A stretch of DNA of 45,693 nucleotides from the NCBI GenBank assembly GCA_937139475.1, contig CAKZQF010000024.1, positions 1 to 45,693 of the forward strand. The letters run 5' to 3'. Source of the stretch: an uncultured Gammaproteobacteria bacterium (GTDB lineage: Bacteria; Pseudomonadota; Gammaproteobacteria; Enterobacterales; Psychrobiaceae). The translations under genes were made by a program, and so were the position numbers. Below the pieces are notes generated by a model, which did no database searches, was not told the origin of the DNA, and saw only the letters and a list, made by a program, of their open reading frames with translations. This document shows positions 35,186-45,693 of this stretch, one piece after another (positions within the stretch are counted from its first letter, which is position 1; every line of letters begins with the position of its first letter).

Positions 35186-38100
35186 TTGTGGTTCCTTGGG
35201 GTTTAGCTGTATCTACTTGCGGCTGGCCATCAGCTGCTTGGACTTTTTCGATCGGCAGCTGCGGTATAGGCTTTGGCAATATATGTTCTGGCACTTTGTA
35301 TTTCTTTTGCTTACGGTTGACTTCAACAAACTGAGGCTCATCGACGTTACCTGATAGCTTAAAGTTAACTTGAGACACTACATCGATAATAGGGTCAAGC
35401 ACCTTGGTCAGTGCAAAAGCGAGTACAAAGACTTGCGGCGTACTGGTTACTACACCGGCAATCACCGGAATATTAGAGAAAAGGTTAGGGGTAAATGTGA
35501 TGTAATAATCAAGTTCTCTACTATCTAGGTTAATAGAGCCGACAACATCAATGCCTCCAGCAATGCCGTCCATATAGGCATTATGGGTTATAGCAACACC
35601 GTTGGTAATGTCAAAATCACCTTTAAAATCATTGTAGAATATGCCTTTAACAAACACATCCCTGAAGTCCAAAACAAGTTTGCGTCTCAAGGAATCCAAA
35701 CTAAACAACGAAAATATACGAGCGCCTTTGTCGCTCACTTCCGTAATATGTCCCTCAGACAATTTCCACTTTATTTTGCCATTTAGCGTATCGACTTTTG
35801 GCTGGTAAATACTATCGCGCCAAGTTAATTCAAAGGATGACTTTAGACCACTATCTTTAATCCCAGAGGAAGAGCCAAATACCTTAAGTGCTTGCTCAAG
35901 CTTTTTACTATTTAGCTTGCCGCTGATCTGGCTAAACTCACCCGCTTCATCAAACCCCCATAGTGCCTCGGCCGTGATGTCGATGTTGTCTTCAGTAATT
36001 TTTATATTATTAATCGCAATACCCTGCTCATGAACAGCAGTTTTAAAGCTTATTTGACCAAGTTCAGCCCCCGCGATTTGACAGCTTTCACAGCTAAAGT
36101 CGACAAGCGGTAATTTTTTCAAACGTTCAAGGCTTATCTTATCATCAGTCGAATCAGTGCTTGTCTCACCTTGAGTGATCACAAGTCGCTGGAAATCTGT
36201 TTTGATTCCTCTCTGCTCATAGTCATCATAGATGGTAATATTACCAACTGCTTCGGGGCTATTAACGGCAATGGTCCAGTTGTCATCAAGTTTGGTCCCA
36301 ATCAACAAAACATTGCTCAACTTTTGTTCTAGTACGGTCAGTTGCTTAACATTTGCTTCAATGTGTTTTAGTGGCGGTAACAAGCCGTCTTGAGATTGCC
36401 CTTGCTCAATCGAATTTACAAATGATTGCCACTCATCAAGTTTAAGCGTGGCTAAGTCAATCTTGATTGAAAGGCCATCGTTAACAATACGATCCTGGGC
36501 AGCAAAGCCACGACCAACAATAAGACTTAAATCTTCCACTTTGACTCTATCATTTGCAGTCACAAAATCGGCAACAACCTCGGCACGCGATCCCAAGGCC
36601 AAGTTAAATTGTCCGCCGTTAACATCACCTGAGGTTGATATACTAAGCGCTTCTTGCTGATCGACAAACTTATCTAATGGCTTAGGGAGCTTAAGCTCTA
36701 GCCCCTGCATCGGAGATTTAAAGTTTGCCTGATAGCTAACATCTTCTTTACCAATTTTAAGGGTAATTCGACCTTGCCAATCCAAACTACCAGAAAGATA
36801 GTCATCAAGATAAGCGTGCCAACTTTGGGGGATTCTTTCGCTATGCCATTTGGCTTTTAAATCGAGTTCGATACCGTAATGCTCACTACCCATAGGTTTG
36901 GTATCAATATCAAAGGTAACCGGTTGCTGATAAAGTACACCACTGATATTACTCCCGGTTACCGCACCATTAAGAAATGCGACATCACCAGATACCTGCT
37001 TTACGCCAAGATCAATGGCGTTAATCGCCAAATCATTTTTATTTAGTATCACGTTGCCCGAGACAACTGGAACACTGCCGTCAAGCGGGATATCAATATT
37101 AAGTTTAGTGCGTACATCCCCTTTAACATCCAACTGACGCAGCACAGCCCCAACACTGTTATCTATCACTGAGGAGAAGACAAAATCATTAATCTTGGAT
37201 TGGGGTTGATTCAATTCGACATCCACAACAACCGTCGGGTTCTTCATGAGATTATCAATGCGCGTTGTTAAGCTTTCAAACTCTAACTGCTTTAATCGTC
37301 CGCTATGACCTGTGATTAACATGCTGGCATTGCGAAAATGCAAATCAACACTGGCATCAGTTAGTGGCAACCAATCCGAATGGAATTGGTATTGTGCCTC
37401 ATCCACCCGAGCACTAACCTCAAACACGCCATTATTATCTAAATAAGGAAATTGATTAAGCGCCCCCTGCCACAATAACCCCACATTGTCGCTTGTTCCT
37501 CCCTGAATAGCCCTCCCCAGATAATTGACCAGCCCATCGCTAAGTACAACATGAGGAAGGTACTTATCAACCTGTTTAGCATCTTTAAGCTGTGCCTCAC
37601 CATAGAGAGATAGTACCGGCGATTGCCCTTGCTCAAAAATTAACTGCAACGCTAATTGGCTATTAATGTCTTGGTTGCTGACATCCAGGTGTGACGCGCC
37701 AAACCAGCTACGCTGATTGTCATTGCCCCAATACAATGAACTACTCAGCCGCTCTAGCGCGATAGGTTGTTTGAAGTAAGGGCCAAAATCAAGGGACTCT
37801 TGATTGAAAGAAATGTCCGCTCGCCCACTGCCACCAATGCCGCTAAACCGGCCCTGTAGGTTTTCTATTTTAGGAATTCCGCCGACTTGTTGCTGAGCAT
37901 AATTAATTAGCTCGCCTTGATAATGCCAACTGCCATCACGCCTTGCTAAATTAAGTCCCGCGATGCGCCCCGTCGGCGCTAGGTTGCTTAAAAACTGGTT
38001 GGTATCAGGTGATGTAGTGGCAAATATGGCTGAAAGTGACGCTAAAGGAGATAAATCAATCTGATCCACAGCACCTATCATGGTGTCATTAATACGTGAG

Positions 38101-39059
38101 AAAGATAAATTGATTGGTAACAATTTTTGCTCATTTAGCAAAAGCTGCAATTGGTTGGCCGCAAAACTCCAGCCTTGCCCATTAGGCTGCCAATTCATCG
38201 CAATCGGCGCTATTGAAAAGTGCTGAGGGGTATCTTCGCTGATCCAGTCGAGCTGATTTTGTCCGACTTTTAGCATCATCGAATCAAGGGAAGATGCCGA
38301 GAAATCCGCCCATAACTCAAAGTTAGCCATGGCAGTCACATCACTAGCAATAGGCGGCAGAAATGCGGCCATATCTTCCATCCAACGCCAATCAATTGCG
38401 TTAATGTAAGCTCTGCCCTGAAGTGTGTCTTTGGTTTCACCAGTGAGGTTCATCAACACGGTTAAAGGGGCCGCGCTCTCGAGATTGGCTGCGACGGCTA
38501 ATTGAATCTGTCGTATATTATCTCCGCCAAGCCATCTAAATTGCGACAAATGAATTGGTGGCAAATTACCGTAAACTTTTTCAAATGAAATAGTCGCATC
38601 ATCAACGTCTATGGTGCGTACCATGTTCATTAATAGCGGAAGTGGATCACTGGGTTCCCCTTGCGTCGCGGGAAATTTACCAAGCGTTATGTTTGCCTGC
38701 TTTAATTCAAGCCAGTTGAAACGCGGAGATAGCGCCAGTATCGACTGAGGAATATTAAATTGTAGGCTAAGCTCTGTCGCAGAGAAATCAACGCCGTAGC
38801 GCTCCAAATTAGCAAATTTTGGTTTGCTTAAAATAAGGGTTGGGCCGCCCTCTTGCCATTTTGCATCGACTTTTTCCATCGAGAACACTACCTGATGGTG
38901 CTCCATCAGGTATTGACTAAACTGGCTTTGGTATTGGTTAAATTGCGGCAGTGCCGCGCGTATCCCGCTCACAACTAATGCAATAAGAATTAACAGTGCA
39001 ATACCGGCCAGCCATAGCTTAGCCATACATCGTTTAAAAAATCGAGAGAGCCGACGCAC
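35178..39059 (-). CDS. yhdP: YhdP family AsmA-like envelope lipid-transport protein
   Basis: A 1293-residue protein with one N-terminal membrane helix (LWLAGIALLILIALVVSGI, residues about 14-32) and a very long periplasmic region of repeated beta-strand segments, as in AsmA-like bridge proteins. YhdP, TamB and YdbH together carry phospholipids from the inner to the outer membrane in E. coli. The start is GTG at 39059, overlapping the rng stop as TAGTG; it gives MRRLSRFF, matching the MRRLPG start of E. coli YhdP, so it is preferred to an internal ATG 11 codons later. The C-terminus has a proline- and glutamine-rich tail (PKPIPQLPIEK...). It continues in operon order from rng. Confidence 0.93.
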   Translation of the reverse strand: MRRLSRFFKRCMAKLWLAGIALLILIALVVSGIRAALPQFNQYQSQFSQYLMEHHQVVFSMEKVDAKWQEGGPTLILSKPKFANLERYGVDFSATELSLQFNIPQSILALSPRFNWLELKQANITLGKFPATQGEPSDPLPLLMNMVRTIDVDDATISFEKVYGNLPPIHLSQFRWLGGDNIRQIQLAVAANLESAAPLTVLMNLTGETKDTLQGRAYINAIDWRWMEDMAAFLPPIASDVTAMANFELWADFSASSLDSMMLKVGQNQLDWISEDTPQHFSIAPIAMNWQPNGQGWSFAANQLQLLLNEQKLLPINLSFSRINDTMIGAVDQIDLSPLASLSAIFATTSPDTNQFLSNLAPTGRIAGLNLARRDGSWHYQGELINYAQQQVGGIPKIENLQGRFSGIGGSGRADISFNQESLDFGPYFKQPIALERLSSSLYWGNDNQRSWFGASHLDVSNQDINSQLALQLIFEQGQSPVLSLYGEAQLKDAKQVDKYLPHVVLSDGLVNYLGRAIQGGTSDNVGLLWQGALNQFPYLDNNGVFEVSARVDEAQYQFHSDWLPLTDASVDLHFRNASMLITGHSGRLKQLEFESLTTRIDNLMKNPTVVVDVELNQPQSKINDFVFSSVIDNSVGAVLRQLDVKGDVRTKLNIDIPLDGSVPVVSGNVILNKNDLAINAIDLGVKQVSGDVAFLNGAVTGSNISGVLYQQPVTFDIDTKPMGSEHYGIELDLKAKWHSERIPQSWHAYLDDYLSGSLDWQGRITLKIGKEDVSYQANFKSPMQGLELKLPKPLDKFVDQQEALSISTSGDVNGGQFNLALGSRAEVVADFVTANDRVKVEDLSLIVGRGFAAQDRIVNDGLSIKIDLATLKLDEWQSFVNSIEQGQSQDGLLPPLKHIEANVKQLTVLEQKLSNVLLIGTKLDDNWTIAVNSPEAVGNITIYDDYEQRGIKTDFQRLVITQGETSTDSTDDKISLERLKKLPLVDFSCESCQIAGAELGQISFKTAVHEQGIAINNIKITEDNIDITAEALWGFDEAGEFSQISGKLNSKKLEQALKVFGSSSGIKDSGLKSSFELTWRDSIYQPKVDTLNGKIKWKLSEGHITEVSDKGARIFSLFSLDSLRRKLVLDFRDVFVKGIFYNDFKGDFDITNGVAITHNAYMDGIAGGIDVVGSINLDSRELDYYITFTPNLFSNIPVIAGVVTSTPQVFVLAFALTKVLDPIIDVVSQVNFKLSGNVDEPQFVEVNRKQKKYKVPEHILPKPIPQLPIEKVQAADGQPQVDTAKPQGTTND

Positions 39060-40540
39060 TACATCATCACCACGTCATATTTCTCATGACCATATTGCGG
39101 TTCAGGTTGAATTTTGACTTCTTTATTTATAAACAACTCTAACTCCGCAAGGAAATCGGTTTCCTCATTAAGTAAGGCATCACTTACTTTTTCTGAGGCG
39201 TATACGACAAAACGGTCTGCGGCATGAGCGCGATTGACGCGAATGATCTCACGGAATATTTCGTAACAGATACTTTCCGTTGTTTTTAGAGAACCGCGCC
39301 CCTTACAACTTGGGCATTCGTGACACAACACATGCTCAAGGCTTTCGCGGGTGCGTTTACGGGTCATTTCCACCAAGCCTAGTGATGAGAAATTGCTAAT
39401 ATTAGTGCGCACTCGGTCTTTCTCTAGTGCACTCTCAAGCGCACTTAACACACGAGAACGATGTTCACTTTGGGCCATATCGATAAAATCGATAATGATA
39501 ATCCCGCCAAGGTTACGCAAACGCAGCTGACGAGCAATTGCTTTGGTTGCCTCCAAGTTGGTTGAAAAAATAGTATCTTCAAGGTTGCGATGACCAACAA
39601 ATGCCCCGGTATTAATATCAATAGTTGTCATTGCTTCAGTTTGATCAATGATCAGGTAGCCACCTGACTTAAGCTCAACTTTACGCTCTAACGCACGCTT
39701 AATTTCATTTTCGACTTGATAACAATCGAAGATAGGACGCTCACCAGGATAGTACTCTAGCTTATCAAAGAGTTCCGGAACGAACTCCTGAGTAAACTCT
39801 TTTAATAATTCAAAGGTTAATTTGGAATCGACGCGAATACGTTCAAGGTCGGTGCCAACAAAATCACGCAACAAACGTAATGACAAGCTTAAATCTTCAT
39901 ACAGCATGGTGCTTGATTTTGCGCGTTGGCGGCGCTCAATTATCTTGGCCCACAAGCGCTTTAGAAAAGCAGCGTCTTGCGCTAACTCACGTTCACCAAT
40001 GCCCTCGGCCGCCGTGCGGATAATGTAGCTGCCATGCTCGTGGGTATATTGGCCAACAACTGCTTTAAGGCGGTTTCTATCTTGTGGGTTTTCGATACGC
40101 TGAGATACACCAACATGTTTTGAGCCAGGCATAAAAACAAGATAACGTGACGGTAAAGTAATATCAGTGGTTAAGCGAGCCCCTTTAGTGCTGATAGGGT
40201 CTTTAATTACCTGTACTGTTAAGAATTGCCCTTGCTTCGCTAACTCAGTGATGTCAGGGACTTTTTGTGGAGAGTTATCATCAGACTCTCTGTTGGTGAC
40301 TATATCTGAGGCATGTAAGAACGCGGCTTTATCCAGACCAATATCGACAAATGCGGCTTGCATTCCTGGTAACACGCGGCTAATTTTTCCTTTATAGATA
40401 TTGCCTACGATCCCTTTTTTAGCCAATCGTTCTATATGTACTTCTTGCAACGTACCATCTTCTACTAGTGCCACGCGCGTTTCACTAGGTGTTACGTTGA
40501 TCAACAATTCTGCAGCAACACTCTTTATATCGTTTGACAT
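39059..40540 (-). CDS. rng: Ribonuclease G
   Basis: A 493-residue member of the RNase E/G family. The S1 domain is near residues 35-125 (GNIYKGKISRVLPGMQAAFV, DIGLDKAAFLHASDI). The catalytic, metal-binding aspartates are visible as D308 (TTIDINTGAFVG) and D351 (IIIIDFIDM). The zinc-link CHECPSCKGRG follows. Length matches E. coli RNase G (about 489 residues). It processes 16S rRNA and degrades some mRNAs endonucleolytically; the RNase E C-terminal scaffold is absent, so this is RNase G. It starts 12 bp after maf and overlaps yhdP by one base. Confidence 0.95.
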   Translation of the reverse strand: MSNDIKSVAAELLINVTPSETRVALVEDGTLQEVHIERLAKKGIVGNIYKGKISRVLPGMQAAFVDIGLDKAAFLHASDIVTNRESDDNSPQKVPDITELAKQGQFLTVQVIKDPISTKGARLTTDITLPSRYLVFMPGSKHVGVSQRIENPQDRNRLKAVVGQYTHEHGSYIIRTAAEGIGERELAQDAAFLKRLWAKIIERRQRAKSSTMLYEDLSLSLRLLRDFVGTDLERIRVDSKLTFELLKEFTQEFVPELFDKLEYYPGERPIFDCYQVENEIKRALERKVELKSGGYLIIDQTEAMTTIDINTGAFVGHRNLEDTIFSTNLEATKAIARQLRLRNLGGIIIIDFIDMAQSEHRSRVLSALESALEKDRVRTNISNFSSLGLVEMTRKRTRESLEHVLCHECPSCKGRGSLKTTESICYEIFREIIRVNRAHAADRFVVYASEKVSDALLNEETDFLAELELFINKEVKIQPEPQYGHEKYDVVMM

Positions 40541-40552
40541 TATTTATGCTCT

Positions 40553-41140
40553 TTATGATTGCGGTGCGAATATTTTGTTAACTAATCGTTGGGTTTCCAG
40601 TAGTGGTAATCCAACTACAGCAAAGTAACTCCCCTCAATTTTTTCAACAAACTTCCCCGCTAGTCCCTGAATAGCGTAACCACCAGCTTTATCGGCTGGT
40701 TCACCAGTGTACCAATAAGCGCTCGCTTGTTGTTCACTTATTTGACAAAAAGTCACATTAGTTATGACAACCTCACTCAAGGTTTGTTCATTGTCACTCA
40801 ATGCGATAGCAGTCATCACTTGATGGGTGTTCCCCGACAACGCCATTAGCATTTCAATGGCGTTAGCTTTGTCCGCTGGCTTTTCCATAATGCGCCCATC
40901 AAGTACCACGATAGTATCACTGCCTAATACAGGCGCGACTCCCTCTCGTTTGGCTACCCCAGCTTGCGACTTCTCGATTGCCAGGCGTCGTACATAGTCG
41001 ATGGCGGCTTCACCATCGGCAGGCGTTTCACCTACATCAATATCAACAAGCTGAAACTCGATACCAATTTGCTTAAGTAACTCCTGGCGGCGTGGTGATT
41101 TAGACGCTAGATAGATCGCTTGCTCAGTTGATTTGCTCAT
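40553..41140 (-). CDS. maf: Maf-like nucleoside triphosphate pyrophosphatase
   Basis: A 195-residue house-cleaning NTP pyrophosphatase. Characteristic motifs are YLASKSPRRQELLKQIG at the N-terminus, GSDTIVVLDGRIMEKPADKANA in the middle and GGYAIQGLAGKFVEKIEGSY near the C-terminus. The combination fits the YhdE subgroup that acts on dTTP, UTP and modified pyrimidine nucleotides. It sits 10 bp after mreD and before rng, the normal order in gammaproteobacteria. Confidence 0.95.
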   Translation of the reverse strand: MSKSTEQAIYLASKSPRRQELLKQIGIEFQLVDIDVGETPADGEAAIDYVRRLAIEKSQAGVAKREGVAPVLGSDTIVVLDGRIMEKPADKANAIEMLMALSGNTHQVMTAIALSDNEQTLSEVVITNVTFCQISEQQASAYWYTGEPADKAGGYAIQGLAGKFVEKIEGSYFAVVGLPLLETQRLVNKIFAPQS

Positions 41141-41150
41141 TATGCTCTTT

Positions 41151-41639
41151 TTAATTAATACGCCAGTGACGGCGCGCTTTACGTAACACTAAGAATAGCC
41201 AAGGCCAGGCAACAATGGTTATTAAAGAAGAAAAATAGTAACCAGGTGGCATAATGACGTCATTTAACCACAGCTCAAATAAATAGCTAAGCAATTGGTA
41301 TAAAAGACTAACCCCAGTCATTACAAGTGCTTGATGGCCGATCGAAAAACTACGAATTTTTTGAAAGTGAATAACAACAGGAGTAATAGCAAAGACAAAG
41401 GCTAATGCATTGATACCAAGCATTGTACCCCATATCAAATCCAACATGATCCCAGCAAGCCATGCGCTACCAAGGTTGAACCGGTACGGCATTGCAATCG
41501 CCCAATAGAGCGCGACAAGCAGCACCCAGTTCGGACGAAAAGCATCAAGAAAAGTTGGCACAGGCATAACCTGCAGAAATGCAGCGCAAAGAAGGCTACA
41601 CCAAATAACGAGTAATGACCTGATAGAATATTGCTGCAT
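41151..41639 (-). CDS. mreD: Rod shape-determining protein MreD
   Basis: A 162-residue inner-membrane protein with about five hydrophobic helices. FRPNWVLLVALYWAIAMPYR and AWLAGIMLDLIWGTMLGINA are typical of MreD. It starts at an ATG overlapping the mreC stop as TAATG, so the two are translationally coupled. MreD is a membrane partner of MreC in the elongasome that directs lateral wall growth. Confidence 0.95.
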   Translation of the reverse strand: MQQYSIRSLLVIWCSLLCAAFLQVMPVPTFLDAFRPNWVLLVALYWAIAMPYRFNLGSAWLAGIMLDLIWGTMLGINALAFVFAITPVVIHFQKIRSFSIGHQALVMTGVSLLYQLLSYLFELWLNDVIMPPGYYFSSLITIVAWPWLFLVLRKARRHWRIN

Positions 41640-42484
41640 TACTCGCTCTTAGGTAATTGTTCAGCTTCTACAGGCTCACTTGGCCACAGCAATAATAGAT
41701 AACGAACCCGATCCAGCTGGGCAATTGGGGTAATTTTTATGGTGGAATAAACTTCGCTGCCGCGATTTTCTATGCCACTCACCCGAGCCACAGGATACCC
41801 CTCAGGAAAGACGCTACCTAATCCGGAAGTGACCAGCAAGTCCCCGATTTTAACATCAGTGCTCTTAGTAACATATTGCAGTTCCAACTGGTGTAGGTCA
41901 CCTTTACCAAGCCCTATTAGACGTACATCATTGCGTTGAATTTGCAACGGTATAGCATGGCTATTGTCAGCAATGAGCAGCACCCGGCTATTAAACTGGC
42001 TAACTTCGATCACCTGACCAACAACACCAAATTCATCGACGACAGGCTGACCGGCAAAAACACCGTGTTCAATGCCTTTATTTATCACTAGTTGTAATTG
42101 AAAAGGATTCGAGTCGACCGACTGAACGCGAGCAATAAGCTTGCGTTGTGTATATTCCACTGGTGAACCGAGTAGTGCCCGAAGACGAATATTTTCTAGC
42201 TTAAGATGTTCATAAGTAAGTAATTTATCACTTGCTTCAAGTTCTTTCTGTCGTAGCAGTTCATTCTCGGCAATTAAGGTAGCGCGTGACTTAACCTTAC
42301 CAGATACAGAGCCAAGTATTTCTACCGGTGCATCGGCAATAAACTGTATCGGACTAAAAAATGATGTTAGGTAGGTACGGTAAGGGGTCATCCGCTCTGT
42401 GCTCAAAAGCAGGACAAGCGAAATGAGCACAAAGATCAGAAGTCTTAAGCGAGTGGGAAAGCGCCGTGAAAAAATGGTCGTCAT
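41639..42484 (-). CDS. mreC: Rod shape-determining protein MreC
   Basis: A 281-residue bitopic protein. Residues about 10-25 form the membrane helix (LRLLIFVLISLVLLLS), a coiled coil follows (about 65-105, ELLRQKELEASDKLLTYEHL), and the beta-rich periplasmic domains start with RKLIARVQSVDSNPFQLQLV. The segment NKGIEHGVFAGQPVVDEFGVVGQV is the family hallmark. MreC links cytoskeletal MreB to the periplasmic wall-synthesis enzymes. It begins 38 bp after mreB. Confidence 0.95.
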   Translation of the reverse strand: MTTIFSRRFPTRLRLLIFVLISLVLLLSTERMTPYRTYLTSFFSPIQFIADAPVEILGSVSGKVKSRATLIAENELLRQKELEASDKLLTYEHLKLENIRLRALLGSPVEYTQRKLIARVQSVDSNPFQLQLVINKGIEHGVFAGQPVVDEFGVVGQVIEVSQFNSRVLLIADNSHAIPLQIQRNDVRLIGLGKGDLHQLELQYVTKSTDVKIGDLLVTSGLGSVFPEGYPVARVSGIENRGSEVYSTIKITPIAQLDRVRYLLLLWPSEPVEAEQLPKSE

Positions 42485-42522
42485 GGCGCTATCTCAAATA
42501 ATGCTCAATAGAGCATAACATT

Positions 42523-43575
<1,053 letters not shown>

Positions 43576-43739
43576 CTAAGTTGAATTTATGAATAAGAAA
43601 ACCCGACAACTTTACCAATGACGATACGTTTAAACAAGCAACAACAAGCTGTTTTTTAAATTAATCTCATTAAAGATTTGGTTAAGCGTAGATTAATTAA
43701 TATGTCGTAACTTTTTGCAAGTCAAACCACCTAAAGAAC

Positions 43740-45693
43740 TCACCTAACTTCGCGCCAGTTTATGACCCGATCATTCCCTCTAAATCGGCCAAAGTGCACC
43801 GTTGCAAATGGTAATTCATTATAGTCAGCAGCACCACTCCAGTTATATTGCAGCCAGCTTGGCACGGTTAATGTTGCTTGCGCTTCACCAAGCTGATTAC
43901 TTGCAGGCAGGCTTAATTGGCCATAGCCAGCAATGGAAAAAAGCGGCGTTGAATCAAACGTGCCAGGCGTTATATCACCAAACTTACCATCGACTAACGG
44001 AGTCAAACTAAGGTCAGCTAACGCATAGCTACCACAATGTTGTTGATTAACAACAAATTTACTCCCGTCCCAATATTGAAACTGCAAAGGCACATCTATC
44101 GGGCTGTCTTCCGGCCCGTAGCTATTACTTAAGCTCGCTCTACCAAAGCGTATTTCATGGCCTATAGGTTTTAGCACTGGCAGCACTTTTGTTGCAGCAA
44201 TCGTGATATTGTCGCCATCAAGAATTTTATCGAATGCTAGTTCGAAGTTGCTAATAAACGGCGCTATTTTAGCGTTGGCATCTCTGGTGTGTCTAAAGTG
44301 GTCCTGATTTGAAAGGGTATAGGTAAACTGGCCAAAGGCAGTACCATTTAATGGCGCTAATTCCCCGTCATTAAGTGTTGCCTCAAGCGCCATGACTCGC
44401 GTGCCTTCATTGTCTTGCACAGGCTCAATCACAGAAAAGCTACTTGCCGTTAACTTATTAAAATCTCCTTGATAGTTCTGCGTGATGCCGCCAGCTTTAT
44501 TCATCGCCTGCATTCTTATCTGCGGGTTTAACATGTACATTAAGGCGCCATTACTACCAGCGCTGCTATCTACCCTAGCACCAGTATAAGTAAAGGCAGT
44601 ACATTGGCCTTGCAGCAGCCCTTGTTGAGTTACCTCCACATCAAAATGACTTGGAACAAACCTGCCCAAAGAGCTAACATAACCTTTGATGGTTTCCCCC
44701 CATGGCAATGCTTCTCCATCATTAATCAGTGTGCCTTCAAGGTCGATAATGCCGACTTCTGACCAGCTTGCCGTTACATTACTTGAACTGCCATTTAGTC
44801 TGTCGCTTACATAGCTCAAAGTACCAGCCACAGTATCGCCACCAACAGGCAGACGTTTTTGATGAGCTAAATCTATCTTGCCTCTGTCAAAACCACCGAT
44901 GGCCACGTTAGCTGTTATATCCATGCCTTTATCATAATGTCCGTCGAGATCGCTGTCTTGTCCCGCTCTCCAGGCTATAGGTTCAGCCTGAATAACAAAC
45001 TCTTTACCTGCTTGTGTATAGATAGGGGAGTTTGCAGAATTGGCACCAATGCCAGCGTTACCGTATATCGCATCTTGTTGCGCAGTAAGGCGTAGACCAA
45101 ATGGCTTTACCAAAAAGGCATTTGATATCCCCACTAGCGTTTTATCAAGCGCTACATTTGCCACGCTTTCGAGTGTAGCAATCAAGATAAAGTCTCCAAC
45201 ACTGGGGGTGTTTAAGACATAATTGATAGCTGATTGATCATCAAGGTTAACATTGACAGCCGTATAGTCTGTCGTCAGCGGTACTTCATTTCCGGCATCA
45301 AAGTAGGGGCCATTGTTATTACACAGTCCGTTAGACAGGCATTGATATCTTAGGTCCAGCGAAACAGTTGTATTAGGTGCTAACGCATTCTCGCAGCGGC
45401 CAGTTTGAGAAAAATCATCTCCTTTCTTAAGTGCTTTAATCGCTAATGTTGCTGCCTGGTATTCCAGGTTTGAGGGTTTGCCCGAAACTTGCCCCGGAAT
45501 CTGATTAAAAACCAAACCAGCATCGCTAAATGACACGCTACAATTTGCGTTGTCTTTGCAAATAAGGGGCGCATCGGGGTTAGCGGTTTGAATCGAGATA
45601 GTGCTATCCCCCGGCTCTAGCTTGGACAGGTTTAATGAGCTTGGGTTATTAATATTAATCGCACTTGGCGAGAGTGTTGCGCCGCCATCGGCC
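43740..45693 (-). CDS. mshQ: MshQ-like MSHA pilus biogenesis protein (C-terminal part; N-terminus off the right edge)
   Basis: The frame is open from the right edge to a stop at 43740, about 650 residues; an internal GTG at 45536 is not the true start because the frame continues above it through two further cysteines. The content is polar, beta-rich, with many N, G, S and T residues and paired cysteines (CLSNGLCNN, LICKDNANC), as in large secreted surface proteins. The end VHFGRFRGNDRVINWREVR matches the MshQ/DUF6701 C-terminus I recall from Vibrio and Shewanella, and mshQ next to mreB is the usual arrangement there. It is a predicted minor or tip-associated component of the MSHA type IV pilus. 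The N-terminal domains cannot be assessed. Confidence 0.8.
   Translation of the reverse strand, partial: ADGGATLSPSAININNPSSLNLSKLEPGDSTISIQTANPDAPLICKDNANCSVSFSDAGLVFNQIPGQVSGKPSNLEYQAATLAIKALKKGDDFSQTGRCENALAPNTTVSLDLRYQCLSNGLCNNNGPYFDAGNEVPLTTDYTAVNVNLDDQSAINYVLNTPSVGDFILIATLESVANVALDKTLVGISNAFLVKPFGLRLTAQQDAIYGNAGIGANSANSPIYTQAGKEFVIQAEPIAWRAGQDSDLDGHYDKGMDITANVAIGGFDRGKIDLAHQKRLPVGGDTVAGTLSYVSDRLNGSSSNVTASWSEVGIIDLEGTLINDGEALPWGETIKGYVSSLGRFVPSHFDVEVTQQGLLQGQCTAFTYTGARVDSSAGSNGALMYMLNPQIRMQAMNKAGGITQNYQGDFNKLTASSFSVIEPVQDNEGTRVMALEATLNDGELAPLNGTAFGQFTYTLSNQDHFRHTRDANAKIAPFISNFELAFDKILDGDNITIAATKVLPVLKPIGHEIRFGRASLSNSYGPEDSPIDVPLQFQYWDGSKFVVNQQHCGSYALADLSLTPLVDGKFGDITPGTFDSTPLFSIAGYGQLSLPASNQLGEAQATLTVPSWLQYNWSGAADYNELPFATVHFGRFRGNDRVINWREVR

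Overview
The window looks like chromosome from a marine gammaproteobacterium of the Alteromonadales, probably a Colwellia or Thalassotalea relative. The evidence is an mreBCD-maf-rng-yhdP-tldD block next to a MSHA pilus gene (mshQ), a large TonB-dependent receptor, moderate-to-low GC, and protein features typical of that group. No rRNA, tRNA, insertion sequence or CRISPR array was found.

Layout. (1) 1-5316, minus strand: a three-gene SMC operon of the MukBEF/MksBEF/JetABC type. The SMC ATPase comes first, then an MksE-like and an MksF-like subunit, and the last is cut by the left edge. Both junctions are TAATG overlaps. (2) 5479-11095, plus strand: a Wzx-type flippase behind a promoter whose spacer is a perfect palindrome, an unrecognised membrane protein, and a periplasmic-binding/GGDEF/EAL protein with a degenerate GGDEF. 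A DUF2007 zinc-ribbon protein follows on the minus strand.

(3) 11519-22564: a catabolic locus best read as an acyclic-terpene (citronellol/geraniol-type, Atu) pathway. The minus-strand operon is atuA, atuC, atuD, atuE, atuF and a nitronate monooxygenase-family flavoprotein. Divergent from it are an acyl-CoA synthetase and a TetR regulator. The divergent promoter region has two inverted repeats, one lying on the predicted -35 of atuA. The operon is interrupted between atuC and atuD by a strongly structured repeat-like element. fadD follows at 22764. In this reading, the synthetase activates the terpenoic acid, AtuD desaturates, AtuC/AtuF carboxylate the methyl branch, AtuE hydrates, AtuA takes a later step not firmly assigned, and FadD and beta-oxidation finish the chain.

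(4) 24503-29981: a small zinc-ribbon protein; an exported coiled-coil protein with FD and KEL repeats, divergent from an NtrB/NtrC-like two-component pair with a perfect 10-bp inverted repeat between them; and a three-gene cassette (142-aa hydrophobic-tailed protein, membrane-anchored XRE regulator, 54-aa membrane peptide). (5) 30063-32726: a TonB-dependent receptor. (6) 32862-43566, minus strand: the conserved mreB-mreC-mreD-maf-rng-yhdP-nitrilase-tldD series for cell shape, nucleotide and RNA housekeeping, envelope lipid transport and peptide maturation, ended by a clear terminator. (7) 43740 to the right edge: the C-terminal part of a MshQ-like protein.

All functional names are from reading the sequence and recalling families; no database search was run.
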